From the NCBI GenBank assembly GCA_002336895.1, contig DDFC01000015.1, forward strand, positions 1 to 48,860: a stretch of 48,860 bases of DNA, given 5' to 3'. This stretch comes from Verrucomicrobiaceae bacterium UBA1938. GTDB lineage: Bacteria; Verrucomicrobiota; Verrucomicrobiia; Verrucomicrobiales; Verrucomicrobiaceae. Positions 41,760-48,860 of the stretch are shown here, in pieces. A program made the translations under genes and the position numbers. Within the stretch, counting starts at the first letter, position 1. Each line of letters starts with the position of its first letter. The notes under the pieces were generated by a model. That model was not told the DNA's origin. It searched no databases and saw only the letters and a list, made by a program, of their open reading frames with translations.

Positions 41760-42134
41760 ATGAACTGTCGCGCGAGCAGGAGCGCACCTCACACGCTCAA
41801 TCCTATAGTCCTGCGTTCCACCGACTTGGAGCGTGCGCGGAGTTTTTACGAATGCCTGGGTCTGCACTTCATCCAGCACCGGCATGGCAGCGGGCCGGAG
41901 CATTTGTCCGCTGAGCTGGGCGGCTGCGTCTTCGAGCTTTATCCGCAATCGGCGGATGGTGCTTCTACTTGTACCACTCGCATTGGCTTCCGCGTGCCAT
42001 CGCTTGATGCCGTGATCGAAGCTCTTGGCGACTTCCCAGCCTCAGTCATCACTCCTCCCCAAGAGTCACCCTGGGGTCGCCGGGCGGTTGTGATGGATCC
42101 GGATGGGCATCGGGTGGAGCTGGTGGAGGCTTGA
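41760..42134 (+). CDS. VOC (glyoxalase/bleomycin resistance fold) protein
   Basis: About 124 residues with one vicinal oxygen chelate domain: NPIVLRSTDLERARSFYECLG, HLSAELGGCVFELYP, then WGRRAVVMDPDGHRVELVEA. The metal-ligand Glu positions (VFELYP, VELVE) are present. The real start is uncertain: ATG at 41760 leaves about 13 extra residues before the domain, and no good ribosome-binding site is seen. It begins the plus-strand accessory patch; a decayed copy of its 3' end lies beyond the toxin-antitoxin pair. Confidence 0.82.
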   Translation: MNCRASRSAPHTLNPIVLRSTDLERARSFYECLGLHFIQHRHGSGPEHLSAELGGCVFELYPQSADGASTCTTRIGFRVPSLDAVIEALGDFPASVITPPQESPWGRRAVVMDPDGHRVELVEA

Positions 42135-42193
42135 GATCAGGGCATACGCTTCTGCGCTTGCTCTGGCACCGAGTACCACTAAAGTGACACTCC

Positions 42194-42451
42194 ATGCGAA
42201 CGGAACTTGTCACAACCCTGAAGCGCAATGCCACCGAGATCATCGCCGGTCTCGATTCTGAGCAAGATCCGGTGCTCATCACCCAGCACGGCAAACCGGC
42301 AGCGTATCTGATGGCCGTCGAGACATTCGACACACTTACCCGACGGCTTGGCCTTCTGGAAGGCATTGCGCGCGGCGAGCGTGCCGTTGAAGAAGGGCGG
42401 GTTGTCACTCATGCCGAAGCCAAGAAACGCATGTCGCGATGGCTCAAATAA
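42194..42451 (+). CDS. Phd/YefM-type antitoxin
   Basis: An 85-residue protein with the Phd/YefM fold: LKRNATEIIAGLDSEQDPVL then ITQHGKPAAYLMAVETFD, and a charged C-terminal helix that would clamp the toxin. It should neutralise the toxin and repress the shared promoter. It overlaps the toxin gene by 13 bases, as in many type II pairs. Confidence 0.9.
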   Translation: MRTELVTTLKRNATEIIAGLDSEQDPVLITQHGKPAAYLMAVETFDTLTRRLGLLEGIARGERAVEEGRVVTHAEAKKRMSRWLK

Positions 42452-42762
42452 TCTGGACCGAGCCAGCTCTCAGCGACCTCGACGCCATTGCCGATTACAT
42501 CGCCCTGGATGATCCGCATGCGGCGCGCAATCTGGTTCGAAAAGTTTTTGCGCATGTCGAGCAGCTTGAGAAACACCCGGAGAGTGGCTCCCGCCCGCCG
42601 GAGATGAGGCGGTCACGCTACCGCCAGATTGTCGAGCCTCCGTGCCGTGTTTTTTACCGGCATGATGGCAAACAAGTTTTCATCCTCCACGTCATGCGTG
42701 GCGAGATGCTCTTCCGCAAGACGACGCTTGTGAAGCGTGATCGCGACACCAGCCGGGAATAG
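42439..42762 (+). CDS. RelE/ParE-family toxin
   Basis: A 107-residue protein. ParE-like pattern: IIWTEPALSDLDAIADYIAL, ARNLVRKVFAHVEQLEKHP, GSRPPEMRRSRYRQIVEPP then CRVFYRHDGKQVFILHVMRG. ParE members poison gyrase and RelE members cut ribosome-bound mRNA; the DLDAIADYIA opening favours ParE-like. Overlaps the antitoxin gene. Confidence 0.9.
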   Translation: MAQIIWTEPALSDLDAIADYIALDDPHAARNLVRKVFAHVEQLEKHPESGSRPPEMRRSRYRQIVEPPCRVFYRHDGKQVFILHVMRGEMLFRKTTLVKRDRDTSRE

Positions 42763-42792
42763 AACATCATTTGGCACAGCTTTGCAACAGGC

Positions 42793-42882
42793 TCCTCCCA
42801 GGAGCTATTGCAGAGCTTGGCGGTTGTGGTGGATCCGGATGGGCATTGTGTGGAGTTGGTGGAGAATACGGATCGAGATTGA
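42793..42882 (+). pseudogene. Remnant of a second VOC gene (3' end only)
   Basis: The frame ending at the TGA at 42880 reads SSQELLQSLAVVVDPDGHCV then ELVENTDRD. It is clearly homologous to the end of the VOC protein at 42060-42134 (RAVVMDPDGHRVELVEA). At the DNA level 42083-42128 and 42819-42864 align without gaps and with few differences. The 5' part of this copy is gone. The toxin-antitoxin pair lies between the intact gene and this tail. Confidence 0.75.
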
Positions 42883-42929
42883 CTCCTAGCGGCCCACAGG
42901 TTCATCGTGCCGCTACATCATTCACGGAT

Positions 42930-43436
42930 TTGAAGCTGCATCTCATAGACTCTGACGAGGAGGTCGCCACGGCATTGCGCGATGCATTCTGCCGGTTTGC
43001 GGATGTGGAAGTGCGCCAAGGAAACATCCTCAGCAGCGCTGAACAATGCATTGTCTCCCCGGCCAACAGCTTTGGATTCATGGACGGCGGCTTTGACCAC
43101 GAGCTCTATTCATTTTTCGGTCCTTCCATCCAGGTCCGGGTGCAGGAAGCCATCCAGCGGCGACCTGAAGGCCACCTGCCTGTGGGTGCCAGCCTGGTCA
43201 TTCACACCGGGCATGAACGGATTCCATTTTTGATCATCGCGCCAACGGTCACACTTCCTGAACAAGTCGAGCCATCCAATGCCTACCGTGCCATGCGCGC
43301 GATGCTGAGGACTGCACAAGCGGCACACACGTCTTTCTCTCATGTCTACTGCCCTGGCCTGACCACCGGAGTTGGCGGCGTTGCTCCTGCTGAAGCAGCC
43401 GAACAAATGGCTCGAGCTTATAGAGATTTTTCATGA
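42930..43436 (+). CDS. Macro-domain (ADP-ribose-binding) protein
   Basis: About 168 residues. A macro domain close to the stand-alone bacterial type: EQCIVSPANSFGFMDGGFD (substrate loop), PVGASLVIHTGHERIPFLI and the second loop VYCPGLTTGVGGVAP. Likely binds or hydrolyses ADP-ribose derivatives. The homologous start reads as TTG at 42930 (MKLHLIDSDEE); the longer open frame upstream runs across the VOC remnant and is not protein-like. It follows the toxin-antitoxin pair. Confidence 0.85.
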   Translation: MKLHLIDSDEEVATALRDAFCRFADVEVRQGNILSSAEQCIVSPANSFGFMDGGFDHELYSFFGPSIQVRVQEAIQRRPEGHLPVGASLVIHTGHERIPFLIIAPTVTLPEQVEPSNAYRAMRAMLRTAQAAHTSFSHVYCPGLTTGVGGVAPAEAAEQMARAYRDFS

Positions 43437-43503
43437 GCCACAAAATCTTGCCGGCGACCTCACCTACCCCCAGTGTGTGAGCCTGAAGCCCCCTACAAAT
43501 CTC

Positions 43504-43977
43504 ATGCCCACCATTGAACTCGTATCGATCGGCTGCATCCAACCGCCGGATTTACCGTCATACCGCAGCTTCACCTATTGCACTGAGACCGAGTTGCAAA
43601 GTCATCGCGGTCTTTTCCAGCAGGTTTTTGACGGCTTGAAGGGTGTTATTGCCCATCTTGCCAACAAGGAACTTGAGCATACCAAAGCTGGTTGCTGGTT
43701 TGCCGGAGACCTGATCAACTGGAACGAAACCGGAGATGATGCAAAAGGCGAAACTAGCACGCTGATTTTCCAGTCAGACGCCCTGCTTGACATCCGCGAC
43801 CTAATGCAACGCCTGCTGGCTGCCTCACCACAAAAACGCATCATCTTTTCGACAGACTATCAGTTTGGAGGAAACCGACGTGAACGCGGTAATATATCTC
43901 TTTCTCAACTCTTCGAGCTTCATGCCAACCGTGAACTGCATTTTAATCATTTGTGGCATGTTCATCCTGACTCGTAA
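43504..43977 (+). CDS. Unknown protein next to the macro-domain gene
   Basis: A 157-residue protein beginning MPTIELVSIGCIQPPDLPSY. Mixed alpha/beta composition, no signal peptide or membrane helix; later part SPQKRIIFSTDYQFGGNRRE. No family recognised. The base composition (43501-43977) is visibly less GC-rich than in the flanking regions, suggesting recent acquisition together with the accessory patch. It ends 14 bases before the convergent transporter gene. Confidence 0.65.
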   Translation: MPTIELVSIGCIQPPDLPSYRSFTYCTETELQSHRGLFQQVFDGLKGVIAHLANKELEHTKAGCWFAGDLINWNETGDDAKGETSTLIFQSDALLDIRDLMQRLLAASPQKRIIFSTDYQFGGNRRERGNISLSQLFELHANRELHFNHLWHVHPDS

Positions 43978-43991
43978 TCGCCACTCGAAAC

Positions 43992-46900
43992 TCACACCTT
44001 CGTCAGCTGCCTTCTCAGGCTCAGCTCCACGGCGGCGATGATGAGTGAGAGGGTGAAGAGGATGACGATGCTGTTGATCCAGAGGGTGTTGTATTTGGTG
44101 CCGAGGTAGGTTTTGCGGGTGCCGAAGAAGACGTTGGGGCTGGCTTTGCGGCGGTAGTCTTCGCGCTCCATCTCGGCCTTGGTGACGAGGTCGAGGACCT
44201 TGCGGTTCACGTAGATTTCCTCGGCGCTGACGCCGTCGTTTTGCTCGAGCATGCGGTCGAGCATGGGGGGCTCGATGCGGCCGCTGAGGACGGCGTCGCG
44301 GATGGAGCCGAGGCGTTTGGAGATCTCCCGTGGGCTCTCGGCGTAGAGGCCGGAGACGACGGCGAGGGACTGCTTGGTGAGCTCCAGCTCATGGCGCTGG
44401 CGGTCGCTCATGTCGGCACCGGAGGGCGGCAGCAGGGACTGGATGCGCTCGTCGAGGAAGTCCTGGTTGCGCGTGAGGGGGTTGAGCTTGGACTGGGAGA
44501 TGACCATGCCCTCGTAGGACCAGCGCAGAGGCATGAACTGGCAGATGAAGGGCACCTTGAGCTTGCTGGCGTTGTCCTCGTCGTTGCCGGATTTCTTGAG
44601 CCACTTGCCCACGGAGTACACGAGGTCGAGGTTCTTGTTCATCTCCTCATATTTGATGAGGGCGCCACCGAGGATGATCTGCGGAATGAGGATGAGCGGG
44701 ATGGCGTTCACCGCCGTGCGGTTGTCACTGACGATGCTGGAGATGAAGAGGCCGAGGCAGCCGCCGGTGAGGGCGGTGAGGAACATCCACCAGAGATGGA
44801 TGAAGAACATGTCCCGGATCTCCAGCACCGAGTTGCCAATGAGCAGGTAGATGACGCACTGGATGAGCGCAAAGGTGGAGAGGGAGATGATCTTGCCGCA
44901 GAGGTAGTAGAAGGTGCGCAGGTTGTGATTGCGCTCGCGGCTGAGGGTATGGCGGTCGCGGATGATCTCGTCGGCGCTGTTGGTGAGGCCGAGGAACATG
45001 GCCACCACGAGGCTCATGAAGAGGTAGGTGGGGATGTGGAAGGCGGTGGCAAAGGTGTAGTGCTCCTCCTCGGAGTACTTGAGCACATTGGAGATGAGCC
45101 AGGCGAGCAGCGGGGCCTCCAGCAGGGTGGTGAGGAGGTTGGTGCGGTTGCGCAGCTTGCTGAGGAAGGCGCGCTTGAGCAGGGTGTAGAAAAGGATGCT
45201 CTCCTCGCGGAAGGTGTGCTTGGGGGGCTTGGGCGTGTTGCGCAGGCGGCTGGCGCTGTGGCTTTCGTCCCGCTTGGGCCGGGCGATGAGGCTGGTGCTG
45301 CCGGGGGCGGCCTTTTGCCGCGCCATGCTCTCCATGATGAGGTGGCGCTGGTAGGAGTCCCGCCAGAAATTGGGCGGGAAGCGGCGCGCTGCGACGAGGT
45401 GGCCATCTGCACTGCGCTCGTGGATGATGTCTCCGCTGATGTCTCGCAGCGGTGTCTCCAGCACGTCAAAGACGAAGTCCGGGGTCAGATTGGCCGGGGG
45501 GTGGGCTCCGGCCTCGCCGGTCTGGCCGGTCTCGGTGTGATAGACACTCCAGAAGTATTCGATCATGCCCTGCGGGGTGCCGAAGTAGGCGATCTTGCCG
45601 CCTTTGTCCAAAAGCAGCGCCTTGTCGAACATCTGCAAAAGACGCGAGCTGGGCTGGTGGATGGAGGTGATGACGATCTTGTTGCGAGCGAGGCTGCGGA
45701 TGATCTCCAGCACGTGCTCGCTGTCTTTGGAGGAGAGGCCGGAGGTGGGCTCGTCAAAGAGGTAGACGTCGGAGATGCCGATCATGTCCAGCCCGGCATT
45801 GAGGCGCTTGCGCTCGCCACCGCTGAGGAATTTCTGCTGGGGCGTGCCGGCCAGGCGGTCGCGGAGGTCGGCAAGGCCGAGTTCCGCGAGCTTGGCGTCC
45901 ACGCGTTTGCGGCGCTCCTCGGTCTTGAGGTGGGGGCAGCGCACGGCCACGGAGAAGTCCAGGTTTTCCTGCACCTTGAGCAGAGGGTCAAAGGCATCCT
46001 CCTGCGGGATGTAGGCGATGTAGGGCGTGAGGTTGTGGAGATTGTCGTAGAGCGCGAGGCCGTTCATCAGCACCTCGCCGCCTTTGGGTTTGAGCTGGCC
46101 GCCGAGAATGCGCAGGAGCGTGCTCTTGCCGCAGCCGCTGGGGCCCATGACGCAGATCATCTCCCCACGGCGGGCGAGGAAGCTGACGCCGTCCTGCGCA
46201 GTGTCGCGCGCGTCAAAGCGGTGGCTGAGCTCGCGCACCTCGAGCTGGCGCACGGTGTTGCGCTCCTCCTCGATGATGCGGTCGGCAAAATGGCAGCGCA
46301 GGTACTGGCCCTCGCCGAGGGTGATGGTGTCGCCGTCATTGAGAGTGATGCGGTCGCGCACCGGAATGGCACCGATGTAGAGCGGGCGGGAGGAGCGCAG
46401 GACCTCGAGCACGCCGGTCTTTTGCGCGTAGTTGCACTCGATGCGCAGGAGGATCTCGCCATCGGTGTCTTCGGAGAGGAGGATGTCGCCTTCATCCAGC
46501 AGCTCGGGCTTGTTGGAGACGAGGTAGGTGTTTCGGCTGCCCTCCAGGCGGAACTGGCCGCCAAACTCCTGCGCACGCACGCGGAGATCCCGCAGGGCTA
46601 TTTCCACTTCGCCATGCGCGATGATGCTGTCCTCGATGCTGGCCTCCACGACGGTGCCGCTGGTGAGCAGCACGCCATTGAGCGTGGCCTTGGTGGTGCG
46701 CAGGGCCTCCACGGTGACGCCGAGGCCGAAGCTCAGGCGGAGATTGGTCCCGCGTGTGCGCTGCGGGGCGATTTCCGCGCTGCCGCTCTCCGTGAGCGTG
46801 AGATAGATCTGCGTGCCGGAGAGGGTCTTCTTGGCGTTGAAGTAGGTGATGAGGTCATTGTAGTCCAGCGTCACGTCCTCCAGCACCACGCGCTCTCCGG

Positions 46901-47660
46901 GGTAGAGGCGGGAAAACTCCCCGGGCGGCTGCATGCGGCTGCGCACCAGGATGGAGATATTGCCGGTGTTTTTGAGCAGCACGAGATTCTGAAAGCGGAA
47001 GGCCACCACGGAGCAGTCGTCCGAGAGCGAGCGCAGGAGCACGTCGCAGTTTTTGGTGGCGCCCACGCGCAGGGTGTCCAGAGGCTGGCCGCCTTTGCTG
47101 GAGAAGCCCTCCTCGGGGGGCTTGTCGCCAGCATTGAGCTGATAGACGATGTCGATGGCCTGGGCGGCGATGCCCAGGTTCGTCATGAAGAGGTAGAACT
47201 CCACCATCTGCCGCTGATTCTGCTGAGCGCGGGAGATGAGTAGGTAGAGCTGCACGCCGAGGAGGATCTTCTGCTCCTGGGTGAGCTTGTGGCTGAGCTC
47301 TTTGGCGCGCTGGGTGAGGTCCTGCGGCTCCTGCAGCGCCTCAAAGTAGAGGCGGCGCATGTCGGCGTAGATGGCCTCGGGGTAGTCGTAGCGCAGGTAG
47401 CCCAGGCTGGACTCCACTTCCTCCTCCTCGATGTTTCCATCCAGCTTGCTGAAGGCGGCGAAGACCTCGATCAGCACGGGCAGCATGGTGTTGGCCGTGG
47501 CTGCGGCAGCGGAGGAGATGGGAGGCTGCCCATTCCAGAGATGAGCCCAGCGGTCAGGCGACCACCACGGCAGCTCCTGCGCCTGGCCACCATGAGATGC
47601 GCCTGCCAGGTTTTTCGAGGCGGAGGCGTACTTTTTGGCGAGTTTTTTGACCAGGCTCAT
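43992..47660 (-). CDS. ABCG-like transporter with TerB-like N-terminus and FHA-like regions
   Basis: A 1222-residue protein. Residues about 55-150 are helical and acidic (FSKLDGNIEEEEVESSLGYL), like TerB/DjlA-type domains. Two FHA-like beta regions lie at about 190-290 and 375-460 (RITLNDGDTITLGEGQYLRC). The ABC domain follows (about 470-700): Walker A GPSGCGKST 506-514, signature LSGGE 612-616, Walker B VYLFDEP 632-638, with DEPTSGLSSKDSEHV and the H-loop TSIHQPSSRL. An ABC-2 type membrane domain (about 860-1060) has a last helix near the C-terminus. The order ATPase then membrane domain is the ABCG half-transporter plan. Substrate unknown; the FHA regions suggest phospho-dependent control. 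Confidence 0.88.
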   Translation of the reverse strand: MSLVKKLAKKYASASKNLAGASHGGQAQELPWWSPDRWAHLWNGQPPISSAAAATANTMLPVLIEVFAAFSKLDGNIEEEEVESSLGYLRYDYPEAIYADMRRLYFEALQEPQDLTQRAKELSHKLTQEQKILLGVQLYLLISRAQQNQRQMVEFYLFMTNLGIAAQAIDIVYQLNAGDKPPEEGFSSKGGQPLDTLRVGATKNCDVLLRSLSDDCSVVAFRFQNLVLLKNTGNISILVRSRMQPPGEFSRLYPGERVVLEDVTLDYNDLITYFNAKKTLSGTQIYLTLTESGSAEIAPQRTRGTNLRLSFGLGVTVEALRTTKATLNGVLLTSGTVVEASIEDSIIAHGEVEIALRDLRVRAQEFGGQFRLEGSRNTYLVSNKPELLDEGDILLSEDTDGEILLRIECNYAQKTGVLEVLRSSRPLYIGAIPVRDRITLNDGDTITLGEGQYLRCHFADRIIEEERNTVRQLEVRELSHRFDARDTAQDGVSFLARRGEMICVMGPSGCGKSTLLRILGGQLKPKGGEVLMNGLALYDNLHNLTPYIAYIPQEDAFDPLLKVQENLDFSVAVRCPHLKTEERRKRVDAKLAELGLADLRDRLAGTPQQKFLSGGERKRLNAGLDMIGISDVYLFDEPTSGLSSKDSEHVLEIIRSLARNKIVITSIHQPSSRLLQMFDKALLLDKGGKIAYFGTPQGMIEYFWSVYHTETGQTGEAGAHPPANLTPDFVFDVLETPLRDISGDIIHERSADGHLVAARRFPPNFWRDSYQRHLIMESMARQKAAPGSTSLIARPKRDESHSASRLRNTPKPPKHTFREESILFYTLLKRAFLSKLRNRTNLLTTLLEAPLLAWLISNVLKYSEEEHYTFATAFHIPTYLFMSLVVAMFLGLTNSADEIIRDRHTLSRERNHNLRTFYYLCGKIISLSTFALIQCVIYLLIGNSVLEIRDMFFIHLWWMFLTALTGGCLGLFISSIVSDNRTAVNAIPLILIPQIILGGALIKYEEMNKNLDLVYSVGKWLKKSGNDEDNASKLKVPFICQFMPLRWSYEGMVISQSKLNPLTRNQDFLDERIQSLLPPSGADMSDRQRHELELTKQSLAVVSGLYAESPREISKRLGSIRDAVLSGRIEPPMLDRMLEQNDGVSAEEIYVNRKVLDLVTKAEMEREDYRRKASPNVFFGTRKTYLGTKYNTLWINSIVILFTLSLIIAAVELSLRRQLTKV

Positions 47661-47770
47661 GAAGTGGGTGGTGCGACTGCAACGACAGTACGCGGCGTGC
47701 GCTGGCGATTATGGAGTTCGTTTGCACAAACACAACTCACGAGACGCGAATGCTTTCATGGCATGGCGTC

Positions 47771-47802
47771 AAAAAAAAGGCGGCCCGGTTTCCCGGACCG
47801 CC
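47771..47802 (-). terminator. Intrinsic terminator after the low-complexity gene
   Basis: On the minus strand a 10-base stem (GGCGGTCCGG / CCGGGCCGCC, one mismatch) with a 4-base loop is followed by eight T residues. It lies 44 bases after the stop codon at 47846 and separates that gene from the transporter gene. Confidence 0.85.
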
Positions 47803-47845
47803 TGCTCCTAGCATCAGGAACCTCACCTCCTGAAAGTCACATGCC

Positions 47846-48860
47846 TTACACGCTGCGATCACGCGGCGGGCCTTCGCGGCCGCGCTCGTGATTCGCAGGC
47901 GGCGGGCCTTTAGGGCCCTGATCTCCACCGTGCGGCGCGGGCGCGGTGCCACGCTCACGGCCCTGCATGCCCTCGTGCCGGGGTTGCTGCATGGGAGCAT
48001 GGAAATGCCCGGGGCCCTGATCGCGGCCCTGGCCGTGGAACTGGCCGCCATGCGAGTGACCACCGAAGTGCTGCTGTCCTGGCCCCTGCTGCGGGCCAAA
48101 GTGGTGGTGGTGCTGCGCCGGACCACGCGGGCTGCCAAAGCGCTGCGGCCCCGCCCCCTGCTGGGGACCAAAGCGGTGTCCGAAACGCTGGCCACGGCCA
48201 AAGCCACGTCCGGCACCGAACCTGCCGCCGCCCTGGCCGAAACCCGGGTGCTGACCGAAGCGCTGGCCAAAACGGTGCCCAAAGTACTGCTGAGGACCGC
48301 CGGGGCCTCCGGGCGGGCCGCCCTGGGGGCCGTGAAAGTGCTGTCCGCCACGGGGTGCGCCGAACTGGCCGCGATGCCCAAAGGACTGCGGGCCACGGCC
48401 GCCGAAGCGCCCGCCAAAGCCGCCGTGCTCATGCCCGCGCGGGCCCTGCTGGTGCTGGAAGCCGTGATGCTGCTGGTGATGCTCGCCACCGGCCTGAGGT
48501 GCTGGATTTCCCGGACCGGGGCGTCCCTGAGGCTGGGGATGCTCCATGCGGTGCTCCTGGTGGTGCTCGCCGCCCTGCTGCCCATCCATAGGCGGACGGC
48601 GGAAGTTTCCACGGCCCTGATCGTGGTCCTGGCCACGGTGGTCGCCGCGCTGGGCATCGACCGGGCCGCGCCGGCCATCATTCTGAGGCGGGTTCAAGGG
48701 GGCGCGGGGTCCGGGGCCCTCAGGGCGCTGGGGGGCGCTGCGAGGGACCTCCGAACGCGGGGAGCCCTCGCGGGGGGCTTCGGCACGGGGCGCTTCGCGG
48801 CGCTCAGGTGCGGGGGCCGGAGGCGGGCTCTGCGGAGCGGCCTGGGGCGGCGGCGGGGGC
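47846..48860 (-). CDS. Partial gene: low-complexity Gly/His/Gln/Arg/Pro-rich C-terminal region
   Basis: The frame ending at 47846 is open to the window edge, so at least 337 residues are encoded and the start lies outside. The upstream part is Pro/Arg/Glu/Ala-rich (APERREAPRAEAPREG), then the chain becomes Gly, Phe, Arg, Gln and His-rich with repeated FGQRFGQ, FGHRFG and HFGPQQGPGQ units. This composition is like RGG-type RNA-binding tails, as found at the end of some bacterial DEAD-box helicases and pseudouridine synthases; the folded part is not in the window, so its identity is open. A TTG at 48697 could be misread as a start. It ends in a strong terminator. Confidence 0.7.
   Translation of the reverse strand, partial: PPPPPQAAPQSPPPAPAPERREAPRAEAPREGSPRSEVPRSAPQRPEGPGPRAPLNPPQNDGRRGPVDAQRGDHRGQDHDQGRGNFRRPPMDGQQGGEHHQEHRMEHPQPQGRPGPGNPAPQAGGEHHQQHHGFQHQQGPRGHEHGGFGGRFGGRGPQSFGHRGQFGAPRGGQHFHGPQGGPPGGPGGPQQYFGHRFGQRFGQHPGFGQGGGRFGAGRGFGRGQRFGHRFGPQQGAGPQRFGSPRGPAQHHHHFGPQQGPGQQHFGGHSHGGQFHGQGRDQGPGHFHAPMQQPRHEGMQGRERGTAPAPHGGDQGPKGPPPANHERGREGPPRDRSV

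Noticed and set aside
44241..47243. 1000-codon plus-strand open frame opposite the transporter
   Set aside because: Shadow frame caused by codon bias; the ABC motifs are on the minus strand.
47737..48681. Alternative minus frame of 314 codons starting MMAGAARSMPS
   Set aside because: Ser/Thr/Arg/Ala-rich scrambled translation that reads through the terminator hairpin; the other frame has ordered FG/HF repeats, ends just before the terminator and stays open to the window edge.

Overview
The window looks like a chromosomal segment from a GC-rich member of the Verrucomicrobia (Planctomycetes-Verrucomicrobia group). The indications are a PSCyt1/DUF1549/DUF1553 protein of the type abundant in those phyla, a second PSCyt1-like lipoprotein, tightly packed gene strings with short overlaps, and little obvious Shine-Dalgarno signal. 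No rRNA, tRNA, CRISPR array, insertion sequence or prophage was seen. The genus is not determinable by eye; all calls rest on reading the sequence and on recognised motifs.

Layout. (1) 162-4812, minus: a WXG100-like protein, two small helical proteins and a 1214-residue FtsK/SpoIIIE-type ATPase with an EccC-like plan, i.e. a candidate minimal type VII secretion-like module. Divergent from it are two tandem paralogous membrane proteins (5020-6665). (2) 6662-11643, minus: a PSCyt1/DUF1549/DUF1553 protein carrying an in-frame palindromic insertion, a DUF971 protein, and the ribosomal string rpmJ-rpsM-rpsK-rpsD, which ends in a clear terminator with no rpoA behind it. (3) 11824-16256, plus: SGNH esterase, pyrD, a double-CDGSH protein, DsbD and a small membrane protein, followed by about 700 bases without a convincing gene.

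(4) 16961-41505, nearly all minus: a long stress and energy-metabolism island. It holds two multi-domain universal stress proteins, PEP synthase, alpha-glucan phosphorylase, a phosphoribosyltransferase and a dienelactone-hydrolase-like protein (fused in some other bacteria), a DksA-like protein, Hsp20, a lipoprotein trypsin-like protease, and a NarL-type regulator with a 1056-residue GAF/multi-PAS kinase whose last PAS carries FixL-like haem-pocket residues. It also holds a flavin reductase, a zinc alcohol dehydrogenase, a CHAD protein coupled to an APH/AAA kinase, a DUF2934 protein and a primase-like protein. The gene content resembles the mycobacterial DosR dormancy regulon. Five intergenic regions inside this island share one palindrome, YTCAGC-N5-SMTGAGA, each lying 54-106 bases before a gene or apparent operon. 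This is the main candidate for an undescribed system: a possibly oxygen- or redox-responsive regulon with its own operator.

(5) 41760-43977, plus: a small accessory patch with a VOC protein, a Phd/ParE-type toxin-antitoxin pair, the decayed tail of a second VOC gene, a macro-domain protein and an unknown protein. (6) 43992-48860, minus: a 1222-residue ABCG-like transporter with a TerB-like N-terminus and FHA-like regions, then the low-complexity C-terminal end of a protein that runs off the window.
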